Of a stretch of DNA of 64,000 bases, positions 25,995 through 35,446 are shown piece by piece. Each line of letters opens with the position of its first letter. The stretch's first letter is position 1. Both the position numbers and the translations under genes were made by a program. Below the pieces are notes generated by a model. It was not told the DNA's origin. It searched no databases and was given only the letters and a program-made list of their open reading frames with translations. This stretch comes from CALBPI01 sp038529355 (GTDB lineage Bacteria > Pseudomonadota > Gammaproteobacteria > Steroidobacterales > Woeseiaceae): contig JBCBDU010000006.1 of NCBI GenBank assembly GCA_038529355.1, positions 58,693-122,692 on the forward strand, given 5' to 3'.

Positions 25995-26861
25995 TTACAG
26001 CGCGAGCAATCGCGTGAGCAAACTATGCGCCTGGCCGACATAGCTGCCACCGAACAACGTCACGTGATTCAGCACGTGATACAGCTGGTATAGATCGCGA
26101 CGTCGTTCGTAGCCTTCGCACACCGCCCATGCGGCGTGATAGGCCGAGTAAAACTCAGCGGGAAATCCACCAAACAGCTCAGTCATCGCAAGGTCGGTTT
26201 CGCGGTCGCCGAAGTAGGCAGCGGGATCGAATACGACCGGCGCGCCGTCGCGATGCATGGCCCAATTTCCACTCCAAAGGTCACCGTGCAGCAAAGACGG
26301 CTGTGGCTCATGGCCGGCGAGCAACGCCGGCGTCTTGTCGATAACTTGCGCCAGCGGTTTCAACAATCCTGCCGCCGCCGGCGCGTCGCGCAGGTAACGC
26401 AATTGTGTGCCTAGCCGTTGCGCTGCAAAAAAAGTGGCCCAGTGTTCTGAACGCGCATTCGGTTGCACGCTGCGGCCAATGAAATTGCTGCAGTGCCAGC
26501 CGTGCTGATCGGCGCAAACACGATGCATGGCAGCCAGAGACTCGCCCATCACTGTAGCCGCCTGACGATCCGCCGATTGCAAATCGAGCCATTCAAGCGC
26601 CAGCCAGCTCGCACGCGCACCGCTGCCCTGCCCGCGCACTGTCGGCACCCGAATCGCACCAGTGTCGCCGATCACCTGCAACGCGTCCGACTCAGCCGCG
26701 AACGCCGCGGCAAACGATGGCGCCTGCGTTTTGACGAATAAAGGGCCCTGACTCGTATCGACCCGATAGGAACGACAAATATCGCCACCGCTGACCGCGC
26801 GCACGCCGTGCACGGTCGATGCGCTTCGGCCTAACAACTCAGCCATGTCAGTCACGTTCAT
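25995..26861 (-). CDS. Fructosamine kinase family protein
   Basis: About 288 residues, aminoglycoside-phosphotransferase fold. Seen: GPLFVKTQ (ATP Lys), the catalytic loop LLHGDLWSGNW, the Mg-binding VFDPAAYFGDRETDLAMTE and the C-terminal QLYHVLNHVTLFGGSY. These match the FN3K/YniA family, which phosphorylates sugar-derived amines (protein deglycation). The ATG at 26861 gives the same spacing to the SGGD motif as in YniA; an in-frame ATG at 26873 is possible. It follows the unknown gene by some 40 bases and thus shares its Fur box. Confidence 0.88.
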   Translation of the reverse strand: MNVTDMAELLGRSASTVHGVRAVSGGDICRSYRVDTSQGPLFVKTQAPSFAAAFAAESDALQVIGDTGAIRVPTVRGQGSGARASWLALEWLDLQSADRQAATVMGESLAAMHRVCADQHGWHCSNFIGRSVQPNARSEHWATFFAAQRLGTQLRYLRDAPAAAGLLKPLAQVIDKTPALLAGHEPQPSLLHGDLWSGNWAMHRDGAPVVFDPAAYFGDRETDLAMTELFGGFPAEFYSAYHAAWAVCEGYERRRDLYQLYHVLNHVTLFGGSYVGQAHSLLTRLLAL

Positions 26862-26904
26862 GTGCGGCAGCATACCGCGCGACTGATCTAACTGTGCGAT
26901 TCCG

Positions 26905-27396
26905 TCAGTGCATGGCGTCACCGTCGCTGCGCGCGGCGAACGCACGCGGCGCGATGACGTTCGCCGACTGCACAAAACCGCGACGTTCAACGCCGCTGAT
27001 CTCATGCGCCAAAATTTGCAAAACGGGACCGATCGACAGCGCATCGTCGGGTGTCAATACCGTTTGCATCGCCGCGCAGTAACTGCTGAGTGAGCCCGCC
27101 TGGATCGCTCGAATCGCATCTGCCAGCGCACGTTCGTGCACTGACACACACTCGCAATCGAGCGCATGCACGGCTAATGGCACGGTCGAGTGGAACATCA
27201 AAAAATCGAGCGCCTCGATCATCGCTGGTTGCGTATCGGCCGACAGCACATGTGAAAACAGCACATTGAGCGCCGGCGGCGCCGGCTCCCCGCTGGTGGC
27301 GTGGGCAAGGTAGATCCGTGACCCCCAAAGCAGTGCGGTCAGCGGATCGCGAAACCGGGGAATCTTTTCAACACTGAGCCATTGTTGTGCGTGCAT
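26905..27396 (-). CDS. Unknown 163-residue protein behind a Fur box
   Basis: I do not recognise this protein. It is soluble, mostly helical, with a conserved-looking N-terminus (KIPRFRDPLTALLWGSRIYL) and several Cys/His (HALDCECVSVHERALAD). The ATG lies about 40 bases after a Fur box and is followed by fructosamine kinase in the same direction. Iron starvation should induce it. A possible guess is that it modifies or uses a glycated or amine-containing iron compound, but nothing in the sequence shows this. Confidence 0.7.
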   Translation of the reverse strand: MHAQQWLSVEKIPRFRDPLTALLWGSRIYLAHATSGEPAPPALNVLFSHVLSADTQPAMIEALDFLMFHSTVPLAVHALDCECVSVHERALADAIRAIQAGSLSSYCAAMQTVLTPDDALSIGPVLQILAHEISGVERRGFVQSANVIAPRAFAARSDGDAMH

Positions 27397-27436
27397 CCGT
27401 TACATCCTTCAGTGAGAGTCTTGTGTCGCTTTAGAT

Positions 27437-27455
27437 GATAACGATTCTCATTTGT
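27437..27455. promoter_or_regulatory. Fur box upstream of the unknown/fructosamine kinase pair
   Basis: GATAACGATTCTCATTTGT, nearly identical to the hemP Fur box (17 of 19 positions). It is followed by AAATGCGAATTATTCTTATTT, which may hold a second overlapping repeat. Reading direction suits the minus-strand genes. Confidence 0.85.
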
Positions 27456-27519
27456 AAATGCGAATTATTCTTATTTGAATACAATCACCGGCGTTTGGCG
27501 GTATGCGCCCCGCTTTGCC

Positions 27520-28113
27520 CTACTCAGGCTGCGGCACGGGCAGTCGCGGACTGAGGACTTTACCGACGCCTTGCATACGATCGCGCGGGTTGATCAGACA
27601 CGGACGACCCAGCATCAAGCTGTTGGGGTAAACGACAATCTCGCGATCTTCAGTAATCAACCGCGTATGGAACAGCGTCAGATCGGCAATGTAACCCTCT
27701 ATGTAGTTGTCCGCCTCGATAACGCGGATGAAATTGCCACGCCGGAATGACGGTTGCAGCATCAAGATGAAATAGGCAGTGACACTCGACAGAATCGACC
27801 AACTGGCGAACAGCGCAACGCCCAGCAGCGTAATGGTGGTCGATGCAAAGATCAGGACCGCCGTCAGGTCGATGCCCCACACGAAAAGCAACACGAGCAT
27901 ACCGAATGCACCGGTGATCATGCGTGCAGCGCGTACAGCATCTGTGCCGGCTTCGTTCTTAAAACGGCCAATGTCGGCGCTGTGTTCCAGTCGCGGTGTG
28001 CTGAACCGGTCCAGGGTCAAGTACAGCACTACCACCGCAATAGTGATGACCAGCTGCAACAGGTTATTGCCAAACCAATCGAGCGCGTGTTGTTGAAGAG
28101 CGGCAAAGTCCAT
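27520..28113 (-). CDS. Small MscS-type mechanosensitive channel
   Basis: 197 residues with three membrane helices: an N-terminal helix (LLQLVITIAVVVLYLTL), FGMLVLLFVWGIDLTAVLIF and a pore helix region (TLLGVALFASWSILSSVTAY). Then the MscS beta domain, FRRGNFIRVIEADNYIEGY and IVVYPNSLMLGR. The large C-terminal vestibule part of E. coli MscS is missing, so this is a short version. It opens under membrane tension to release solutes. Single-gene unit. Confidence 0.86.
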   Translation of the reverse strand: MDFAALQQHALDWFGNNLLQLVITIAVVVLYLTLDRFSTPRLEHSADIGRFKNEAGTDAVRAARMITGAFGMLVLLFVWGIDLTAVLIFASTTITLLGVALFASWSILSSVTAYFILMLQPSFRRGNFIRVIEADNYIEGYIADLTLFHTRLITEDREIVVYPNSLMLGRPCLINPRDRMQGVGKVLSPRLPVPQPE

Positions 28114-28274
28114 CGGGCTGTCCTGTCATTGTGTGCCGGTCAGTAAGCGGCGCGAGCACAAATCATACGCGATCATGCCGTGCTGATTAGCGCTGATCGA
28201 AATACCGCATGTATGCCGTCATCTGCGAGAATTTCGACTTGGGTTACGCGTGCATTGCAGGTTAAATAAGCGGC

Positions 28275-29498
28275 ATGAACTGCGAATTCATGAGCCTAAG
28301 TGCAGCCCTGTTTGCGGCGACACTGCTTGCCGGCGCCGCACGTGCCGAGTTGCCGCGCGACGACTGGGCGTTCGAAGACGGCTACAACAACGATCTGTTG
28401 TACGTGCACGCGCTATCGCAATACGCGTGGGATCTGGAAGAGCAGTTCCATTGGGAGCGACAGCAGTACGCCGGCAATGCGCTGCGCGTGAACACAGGCA
28501 GCGTGTCATCTGACCGTTTGTTCACCGATATCGACTTGACTGTCAACGAAGCGCTGAATGCACGCTGGCGGTTCATCGGCCGCTTTGACCGCAATGGCGA
28601 GCGACGCCGCAGCGCAACCACCGAACAACTGCAAATCGGTTTCGAGCGGCAGGTGCTTCAAGACTCAGCCGTCTTCGTCACGCTGAACCCGGAGTACAAC
28701 AAAGCATTCATGGATGTCGCGGCGGGCATCGCCACGTACCGCGACGATCGCACCCACTATCTGCGCGCCGCAGTCGTGCTCCAAGACTTCAATTTTGACA
28801 GCAAGAATGACGACGGTGCCGAACAAACGCAGCAAGCCGTCGCGCTGCAGTGGCAAGCGCGCTGGCCGCTCGCGAACGCATGGATCATCTACAGCGAAGG
28901 CAGCGTCGGCCGCGGCTACAAACGACAGTTCAATGACACTTCGCGCTCACCCGAATTACGTTTCGCCGCACAACGCACCAACACGGCCGAGCTGCGTGCC
29001 TCCAAACAAGATGCACACGACCATTTATGGTCGGTGTCAGCACAATGGTATGACTTTAGCGATGCACAGCGATTCGACACACCAGGTGCTGACTACGACT
29101 ACACCAATCGCGAGGTCGTTCTGGGCGCTGAGCACGTGCGCAAATTAAGCGACAAACATCGTTTACGCGTGCTCGCAAGCTATGTTGATCGACAGGCACA
29201 ATCGGCCGGTTTTCGCGCTCACGATTACACGCGCAGCGACATACTGGGTGGTGTTTTTTACGAGTATTTGCGAGTCAATAGCGGCATTACTATTGGATAT
29301 ACGGCCGGTTTGCCGGATTTCAGTTACGACGCTGTGTTGCCCGCCAATCGCTTCAGTGGCAACAATTTTACCGACAAGTTGATCGTCGGTTTCCGCTACA
29401 CCTTCTCGCAACGCGGCGTGCTGCGAGCCAGCGTCAGCCAGGAAGTCAGCCAGCGCGGTTTTGGCGGCGGCGCGGTGCAATACCAGATGTTTTTCTGA
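28275..29498 (+). CDS. Outer-membrane beta-barrel protein, unknown
   Basis: 407 residues: a signal peptide (ALFAATLLAGAARA) and then a barrel of alternating strands such as LRVNTGSVSSDRLFTDIDL and WRFIGRFDRNGERRRSA, ending in YQMFF. Aromatic belts are clear. I know no family with certainty. The N-terminus is uncertain between ATG 28275 and ATG 28290; the signal is present in either case. It is divergent from the MscS gene and not obviously in an operon. Confidence 0.68.
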   Translation: MNCEFMSLSAALFAATLLAGAARAELPRDDWAFEDGYNNDLLYVHALSQYAWDLEEQFHWERQQYAGNALRVNTGSVSSDRLFTDIDLTVNEALNARWRFIGRFDRNGERRRSATTEQLQIGFERQVLQDSAVFVTLNPEYNKAFMDVAAGIATYRDDRTHYLRAAVVLQDFNFDSKNDDGAEQTQQAVALQWQARWPLANAWIIYSEGSVGRGYKRQFNDTSRSPELRFAAQRTNTAELRASKQDAHDHLWSVSAQWYDFSDAQRFDTPGADYDYTNREVVLGAEHVRKLSDKHRLRVLASYVDRQAQSAGFRAHDYTRSDILGGVFYEYLRVNSGITIGYTAGLPDFSYDAVLPANRFSGNNFTDKLIVGFRYTFSQRGVLRASVSQEVSQRGFGGGAVQYQMFF

Positions 29499-29592
29499 TG
29501 GTTGCGAGAGACGAATGATCTGGTCAACGCGGCGGCAACGGAGTAGCGTGTACCGATAAAATCAAAACCGGCTCAACCGGTGGGGGGTCATC

Positions 29593-31269
29593 ATGAAATC
29601 GCTATTATGCGCGTCGCTGGTCACGTCGCTGATCGCTATTGCAGGATGCGCGAGCGACACCACTGCGCCCGAGGACACACGGCAAACCATCACGGCCTTT
29701 GCCGGCGCACCGTTGTTCGAAGGTATGGGAGATCACCAACATCCGATCACCACGACCAGCAATATGGCCCAGCGTTATTTCAACCAGGGTCTGGTGATCA
29801 ATTTTGCGTTTAATCATGCAGAGGCGGCGCGTTCGTTTCGCGCAGCGCAAAAGCTCGACGCCCGAGCGCCAATGCCCTATTGGGGCGAAGCGCTCGCGCT
29901 CGGCCCCAACATCAATGTGACGAGCAACGGCAAGGCTGTGATGGCAGATGCTGATCGCATTTCAGCGTTTGCCGCGATCACGCAAGCACAATCGTTGGCA
30001 AGCAATGGCACGGAGCGTGAGCGCGACTATATCGCCGCACTGGCAACCCGCTACAACGGCGATCCGCAGACTTCGCGCGAGCCGCTGGATCTTGCGTACA
30101 TGAATGCGATGCGCGCGTTGCATCGTAAATACCCCAATGACGATGATGCCGCCGCCCTGTTTGCCGAAGCGGTCATGAACACGATGCCATGGGACTACTG
30201 GCTGGATGGCGACAATCCGAAACTGCTGGCTGCTGAGGCAATCGACGTGCTCGAGACAGTGCTGGCGCGATCGCCGCGACATCCGATGGCGCTGCACCTG
30301 TATATCCATGCCGTGGAAGCGTCATCACGACCGGAGCGCGCCGAAGCGGCTGCAGACACGCTGTTAACGCTGGTGCCGAAGGCCGGCCATCTGGTGCATA
30401 TGCCAGCGCACATTTACTGGCGAGTGGGCCGCTACAACGATGCATCGGCGGCGAACATTCTGGCGGCACAAGTTGACGAGGAATACATCGCCGCCTGCAA
30501 TGCGCAAGGCTTTTACCCAGCCGCTTACTATCCGCACAACATCCATTTTCTGTGGGCTGCCTCAAGCATGGAAGGTCGCAGTGAACTGGCCATCGCGTCC
30601 GCACGCAAAGTGGCGGACAACGTCGCCGTGGAAATGGTCGAGACTTACCCGAGTATCGAGTTCTTCAAAACGATTCCGCTGCTGTCGTTGACGCAATTCG
30701 GCCGCTGGTCGGATGTATTGGCCGAGCCGGCCCCGCCGGCGCAGTTCGAATTTTCAACGGCGATCTGGCACTACGCGCGCGCAACCGCGTTTGCGCGCAC
30801 CGGTGACGTAGACGCTGCGCGCGCAGAGTACGAACAACTGGTGCCGTTGCGCACAACCAGCGATGTCGAGTTTCTCGATACGCTGCAGTATCCGGCAACC
30901 ATGCTGCTGGAGATCGCCGACAATCTGGTGGCCGGAGAAATCGCAATGGTCGACGGCGATCTTGCGTTCGCAATCAGCCGTTTTGAGCAGGCCGTCAAGG
31001 TGCAGGACGCGTTGCCTTACACCGAGCCGCCATTCTGGTACTACCCAACACGCCACACACTGGGACGTGCGTTGCTCGAGAACGGCGATGCTGCCGCGGC
31101 GGAGACTGTCTATCGCCGCGATCTGGAGCTGTATCCCCGCAATGGCTGGGCGATGTTCGGTTTGATGCAAAGTCTGGAAGCGCAAGGCAAGGACACCACC
31201 GACATCAAGGCGCGCTTCGATGTCGCATGGCGCGAGGCTGATATCGTGCTGACCGGATCGACGCTGTAG
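29593..31269 (+). CDS. TPR-containing lipoprotein
   Basis: 558 residues: signal with lipobox IAGC, then about ten helical TPR-like pairs (LVINFAFNHAEAARSFRAAQ and RPERAEAAADTLLTLVPKAG, HTLGRALLENGDAAAAETVY). The motif HMPAHIYWRVGRYNDASAAN and YYPHNIHFLW recur in this protein family of large bacterial TPR lipoproteins. They are thought to be scaffolds on the envelope. The gene is followed after 18 bases by a TfoX-domain gene. A purine-rich tract (GGTGGGGG) precedes the ATG. Confidence 0.82.
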   Translation: MKSLLCASLVTSLIAIAGCASDTTAPEDTRQTITAFAGAPLFEGMGDHQHPITTTSNMAQRYFNQGLVINFAFNHAEAARSFRAAQKLDARAPMPYWGEALALGPNINVTSNGKAVMADADRISAFAAITQAQSLASNGTERERDYIAALATRYNGDPQTSREPLDLAYMNAMRALHRKYPNDDDAAALFAEAVMNTMPWDYWLDGDNPKLLAAEAIDVLETVLARSPRHPMALHLYIHAVEASSRPERAEAAADTLLTLVPKAGHLVHMPAHIYWRVGRYNDASAANILAAQVDEEYIAACNAQGFYPAAYYPHNIHFLWAASSMEGRSELAIASARKVADNVAVEMVETYPSIEFFKTIPLLSLTQFGRWSDVLAEPAPPAQFEFSTAIWHYARATAFARTGDVDAARAEYEQLVPLRTTSDVEFLDTLQYPATMLLEIADNLVAGEIAMVDGDLAFAISRFEQAVKVQDALPYTEPPFWYYPTRHTLGRALLENGDAAAAETVYRRDLELYPRNGWAMFGLMQSLEAQGKDTTDIKARFDVAWREADIVLTGSTL

Positions 31270-31287
31270 CGTCATGCCAGCGATCAT

Positions 31288-31614
31288 ATGAGCGAGTTCG
31301 TCGACTACTTACGTGAAGTACTGGCGCCACTCGGACCGATCCGTGCGCGTAAAATGTTCGGCGGCCACGGTATCTACTACGACGATGTCATGATCGGCCT
31401 GGTCGCCGATGAAGAGCTGTACCTCAAAGTTGATGCCACATCAAAGGCGGCGTTCGAAGCGCTCGATTTGGCGGCGTTTGAATATACTGCAAAGGGCAAG
31501 ACCGCGACGATGTCGTATCACCGGGCACCGGAAGAGATCTACGACGACCCCGAACAAGCGCGCAACTGGGGCGTGCTCGCGTACGAGGCCGCGTTACGCG
31601 CGCGCAAAAAGTAG
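31288..31614 (+). CDS. TfoX N-terminal-domain protein
   Basis: 108 residues: RKMFGGHGIYYDDVMIGLVA, LYLKVDATS and YTAKGKTATMSYHRAPEEI, which is the TfoX N-terminal domain alone. It lacks the C-terminal helix-turn-helix region of full Sxy/TfoX competence regulators and so is not itself evidence of competence. Function of the single-domain form is unknown. Confidence 0.9.
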   Translation: MSEFVDYLREVLAPLGPIRARKMFGGHGIYYDDVMIGLVADEELYLKVDATSKAAFEALDLAAFEYTAKGKTATMSYHRAPEEIYDDPEQARNWGVLAYEAALRARKK

Positions 31615-31662
31615 CGCACGGGCACTGCGGCGCGGAGCATTAAACCTGTAGTATTTGCCGTT

Positions 31663-33249
31663 ATGACGCGAATGCTGTTACCCGGTAAATTTCGAGCCTG
31701 GCTGAAGCTGCTGGCCGCCGCGCTGATTGGCGCGCTGCTTGCCGCGATTGTCGCTGTGGTGCTGGTGCTAAATGGCCGACAGGATCTGTCGGTCTGGCAC
31801 CTGGTGACTCTCGACGAAGAGTTCACGACGCGTTCCGATGTTGACGAGCTGACCGACTACCTCACGCTCGAAGCACGGCTGTTCGAACAACTCGACCGAC
31901 TCGTATATGCCAACGTGCCGACCACAGCAGAACATGCGCTCAACCGCTACAGTCGCGACAGCCTGTCGGACCCCGGCCGCTGGTCGACTAACTGGAACCG
32001 CACGTTTGTTTGGCAACCGGACGCCGCGCCGCGGGCGGGCGTGTTGCTGCTGCACGGCTTGTCCGATTCGCCGTACAGCATGCGCACACTGGGGCAGTCG
32101 CTGCGCAAACATGGTGCCAGTGTCATCGGCCTGCGGCTGCCCGGGCATGGCACCGCACCGGCAGCGCTGCTCGACACCCGCTGGCAAGACATGGCCGCCG
32201 CCGTGCGTCTGGCCGTCCAACACCTGCGCCAGACAACCGGTGATGCGCCGCTGTACATCATCGGTTACTCGAATGGCGGCGCGCTGGCGATCAATTACGC
32301 GTTGGACGCGATCGATAATCCGACCATGCCGCGCGCCGACGGCATCGTATTGCTGTCGCCCGAAATTGGCCTGAGCCGCGCCGCCGCATTTGCCGTCTGG
32401 CAGGGCAGACTAGGTCGCGTGCTGGGCCTTGAAAAACTGGCGTGGAACGACATCCTGCCCGAATACGATCCGTTCAAATACAGCTCGTTTGCAATCAATG
32501 CCGGCGACCTCGCCTATCGCATCACGGCGCATGTCGAACGCGCGCTGAAAAAACGTGCAGCCGCAGGGCAGTTGCAACAACTGCCACCGATCCTTGCGTT
32601 CCAATCCAGCGTCGATGCCACCGTCACGGCAACAGCGTTGGTCGACAGAGTGTTTGACCGACTGCCGCGTGCGCACCATGAGTTGGTGCTGTTCGACATC
32701 AACCGCTTGCCGGGCATCGACATGTTTCTCGGCAGCGATCCGCGTACGCGGTTTGAACCGCTGCTGCGAGCACAAGCGCGCAACTTCGATTTGACGCTAA
32801 TCACAAACGAAGATCGCGGCAGTGCACGCGCTGTCGCTATCACGCGGCGCGCGGACACGAATACGCCTGATACGCCGCGCTATATCGGCGATTGGCCGGC
32901 GGACGTGTACTCGCTGTCGCATGTTGCGCTGCCGTTTGCGCCAACGGATCCGTTGTATGGCGGGCCGGATGCCACCGACAGTCCGGGCGTTGCACTCGGT
33001 AACATCGCCTTTCGCGGTGAACGCGGTGTGTTGCAGATTTCCGGCACCGCAGCGCTGCGACTGCGGTGGAATCCGTTCTTTGCTTACCTCGAGCAACGTA
33101 CGCTCGACTTTATAGGTTTGGCGACCTATTCCGATGCGACCGGCGAACATCAGAACCGCAATCAGCCACGAACGCAACGCGAATCGCGAATTGATCACCA
33201 AACCGGTCACGCCGAAGCGACAGACGAACCTGTCGATCCCGAGCGGTAA
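31663..33249 (+). CDS. Membrane-anchored alpha/beta hydrolase
   Basis: 528 residues. A membrane anchor (LKLLAAALIGALLAAIVAVV) leads to an alpha/beta-hydrolase domain at about 120-330: VLLLHGLSDSPYSMR (oxyanion), IGYSNGGALAINYAL with the nucleophile Ser, and later Asp and His (SLSHVALPF). It is closest in general appearance to the serine-aminopeptidase S33 / Hydrolase_4 group. The C-terminal ~50 residues are polar and poor in structure. Substrate unknown; a periplasmic lipase or esterase is plausible. Confidence 0.83.
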   Translation: MTRMLLPGKFRAWLKLLAAALIGALLAAIVAVVLVLNGRQDLSVWHLVTLDEEFTTRSDVDELTDYLTLEARLFEQLDRLVYANVPTTAEHALNRYSRDSLSDPGRWSTNWNRTFVWQPDAAPRAGVLLLHGLSDSPYSMRTLGQSLRKHGASVIGLRLPGHGTAPAALLDTRWQDMAAAVRLAVQHLRQTTGDAPLYIIGYSNGGALAINYALDAIDNPTMPRADGIVLLSPEIGLSRAAAFAVWQGRLGRVLGLEKLAWNDILPEYDPFKYSSFAINAGDLAYRITAHVERALKKRAAAGQLQQLPPILAFQSSVDATVTATALVDRVFDRLPRAHHELVLFDINRLPGIDMFLGSDPRTRFEPLLRAQARNFDLTLITNEDRGSARAVAITRRADTNTPDTPRYIGDWPADVYSLSHVALPFAPTDPLYGGPDATDSPGVALGNIAFRGERGVLQISGTAALRLRWNPFFAYLEQRTLDFIGLATYSDATGEHQNRNQPRTQRESRIDHQTGHAEATDEPVDPER

Positions 33250-33295
33250 CGCCACCGCGACGCCAGCAATGAAGCGACCACCATCGCCTCAAGCA

Positions 33296-33314
33296 GCCTT
33301 CCGCTCGGGAAGGC
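33296..33314. terminator. Hairpin between convergent genes
   Basis: GCCTTCC (33296-33302), loop GCTCG, GGAAGGC (33308-33314): a perfect 7-bp stem between the anchored hydrolase gene and the convergent dienelactone-hydrolase-like gene, with ATTTTATT a few bases later on the plus strand. Confidence 0.5.
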
Positions 33315-33321
33315 CCCTAGA

Positions 33322-34260
33322 TCATTTTATTGCGTGACCATTAACCTGTTTGCCTTGGCTAGATGTGTGACGCTCGACGAACCCGATAACGTCTCGCTCG
33401 TAACGCTGCAAAACACCTTCGCCGGCGCCCTTGTAGGCTGTGAACTCAACGGCATTGCCGCGCTTTACCGTGACCAGCTCCAGCGAGCCGTCGAACAACA
33501 AGTGCCCAGCGTTCTCGTAAAAGATGAAATCGATGGGTCGTCGCTGTTTCTGTCGCTCCACGACCCAGCTCTGAATTGAAACCGGCGAACTCGCGTAGGT
33601 TCTTGTCCACACGAAATCGGTTGCCGAGCGGCCTGCCCAATTGTCCAGCTTCCCGAATGGAATGATCGTTGGAATGTTGTAGTCGCCAAGTTCGAATCCC
33701 GTAGCTGCTGGAGCTTCGGAAATGATACCGCGAATACGCGCATCGTCGAACTGCGCTCCTGCGTGGAGAATAACGCGCGCGCCATTAGATCCACCATAGA
33801 AAAACACATTCCGGTTGTCCCAGCGATCGCCTTGCAATGCATGAGCAACCGCGCCCTTGAAGACTTGCCAGATCATCTGTTGCTTGCCTTCGTTCGTAAT
33901 GCGACGCGTGACAAACCGCCAGTCTGAAAATCCATTCATTGCATATGCATCGAAAGAAATCGTTGCATAGCCGTTGCGTCTAAACATAGCGACGCGTGCA
34001 CGATCATCTTCCCTGTAGCCGGCCCCACCATGGGCATACACGACTACAGGTCTTTTTGACTCACTAACTGGCAGCCAGATTTCTACGCTTTCGTCTTCCG
34101 CAGCAAACGTCGCAAACGGCGGCCCCACAGTAAAGCGCCCTCTGGTACCGACCTCTATCAAGTCGGGCACAAGATCGGCGCTTGTGAGCGCTGTCTGCGC
34201 GTTAGCGTCAAGTGCTAGGCAAAACAATAGGACCAAAGCAGCTTTCTGCAATAAGAACAT
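33322..34260 (-). CDS. Exported dienelactone-hydrolase-like esterase
   Basis: 312 residues: signal peptide (ALVLLFCLALDANA), then an alpha/beta hydrolase: VVVYAHGGAGYREDDRARVA, nucleophile in YGGSNGARVILHAG, and a late His in NAGHLLFDGS. The Asp (KLDNWAG) is in the expected place. The Cys nucleophile of real dienelactone hydrolases is Ser here. ATG at 34260 follows a GGAGCG. Periplasmic, substrate unknown. Confidence 0.78.
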   Translation of the reverse strand: MFLLQKAALVLLFCLALDANAQTALTSADLVPDLIEVGTRGRFTVGPPFATFAAEDESVEIWLPVSESKRPVVVYAHGGAGYREDDRARVAMFRRNGYATISFDAYAMNGFSDWRFVTRRITNEGKQQMIWQVFKGAVAHALQGDRWDNRNVFFYGGSNGARVILHAGAQFDDARIRGIISEAPAATGFELGDYNIPTIIPFGKLDNWAGRSATDFVWTRTYASSPVSIQSWVVERQKQRRPIDFIFYENAGHLLFDGSLELVTVKRGNAVEFTAYKGAGEGVLQRYERDVIGFVERHTSSQGKQVNGHAIK

Positions 34261-34666
34261 ACGCAACGCTCCATCCAAGCATCAGGCACACGTGAACTTA
34301 TAGTCGCGCTGGCCGAAAAAGGTTACACCACGCGATTGATGGCGAGCACTGTCCATCTAGGCCACAACCCCAGACGCTCTCCACTGGCCGGTGCCGCTAA
34401 ACACATCTTGCTGTTTTGTGTCACTACCACCCGCGCCACTCCAATTGCGCGATCCAGCGTCGGTTCTGTCGCATCCTGTAACTCTCTCTCGTGCATTGCT
34501 GCCCTGAGACTCGCGTTGACTCAATGACAGTATTGAGACAGGACAACAACAATTGTGAAGCTCACGTTCAGCTGCACAGATTGCAAGCGAGCACACGAGC
34601 CACAATGAACGCCGGTCTGCCATGCGAGCAGTTCCGCCATGCAGACCCGAATCACGGAGCTAGACG
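34261..34666. other. Intergenic stretch, no gene seen
   Basis: About 400 bases between two divergent genes. It holds their promoters but no ORF that I believe and no clear repeat. Confidence 0.5.
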
Positions 34667-35425
34667 ATGAGAAACAAACCACATGCACGATTTGCATTGA
34701 CTATGATGATGTTCGCCGGGATTGCACTTTTATCCGGCTGCGTCACAACGCATGTCGAGATGGACCGGATGACCGGTACGGCGTTTCCTACGGAGCAAAC
34801 GCTTGATGGACGTGACTGGACGCTCGAGAGCATTTTTCTCGAAGCCGGCCACATCATCGACGTCGATGAAGACGACACGAACATTGCGCCGCTGCGCGAC
34901 GGCAGTACGCAACAGCAATGCATCACAGATGCAGAGTTGGAAACGGTAGAGATCGCCAACCGGGCGTCGCCTGTCACGCCGACGAGTTTTGCCTGTGGCG
35001 CCGGCATCTTTCGTGGCACCTGCACGCGCTATGAAGCCTACGGCATCGTTGTGGACCATGTCGGTCAATGCTTTGGCAGCTGCCGATCCAGTCTGCTTGG
35101 CTGCATGTATGACACCACTGATCGCAGCGCGTTCTCGCTGTACTTCCAGAACAGCACGGTGAGCTCGGACGGCCAACGCTACCTGCGCACCACCGCGCAC
35201 GAGCTGGGCCATGCATTCAACCTGCATCACCCGGATGGGTCCGGATCGGAAACACTGATGAACACAACCGGTACGGTCGGCAATTCATTCACGTACACGT
35301 TCTCGACCGACAGCGAAGAACATCTGCAGGAACACGATGCGCAGTGCCGCTTCCCCGGCACTGGCGCGTGGTTCTCCGTCACTGATGATCATGCCACGCG
35401 TCACGGTAACGCCACCTGCCCATAG
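34667..35425 (+). CDS. Metzincin-like metalloprotease lipoprotein
   Basis: 252 residues. Lipobox LLSGC (Cys25), then a Cys-rich domain and at 178-188 HELGHAFNLHH followed by PD. This fits the zinc motif HExxHxxGxxH except that Asn replaces Gly at the third-turn position. A possible Met-turn (SETLMNTTG) follows 10 residues later, as in metzincins. Eight Cys could give disulfides (QCFGSCRSSLLGCMYD). An outer-membrane or periplasmic protease is the best guess. The neighbour downstream follows after 21 bases. Confidence 0.75.
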   Translation: MRNKPHARFALTMMMFAGIALLSGCVTTHVEMDRMTGTAFPTEQTLDGRDWTLESIFLEAGHIIDVDEDDTNIAPLRDGSTQQQCITDAELETVEIANRASPVTPTSFACGAGIFRGTCTRYEAYGIVVDHVGQCFGSCRSSLLGCMYDTTDRSAFSLYFQNSTVSSDGQRYLRTTAHELGHAFNLHHPDGSGSETLMNTTGTVGNSFTYTFSTDSEEHLQEHDAQCRFPGTGAWFSVTDDHATRHGNATCP

Positions 35426-35446
35426 CCACAGCCAGGAGCTACGCAC

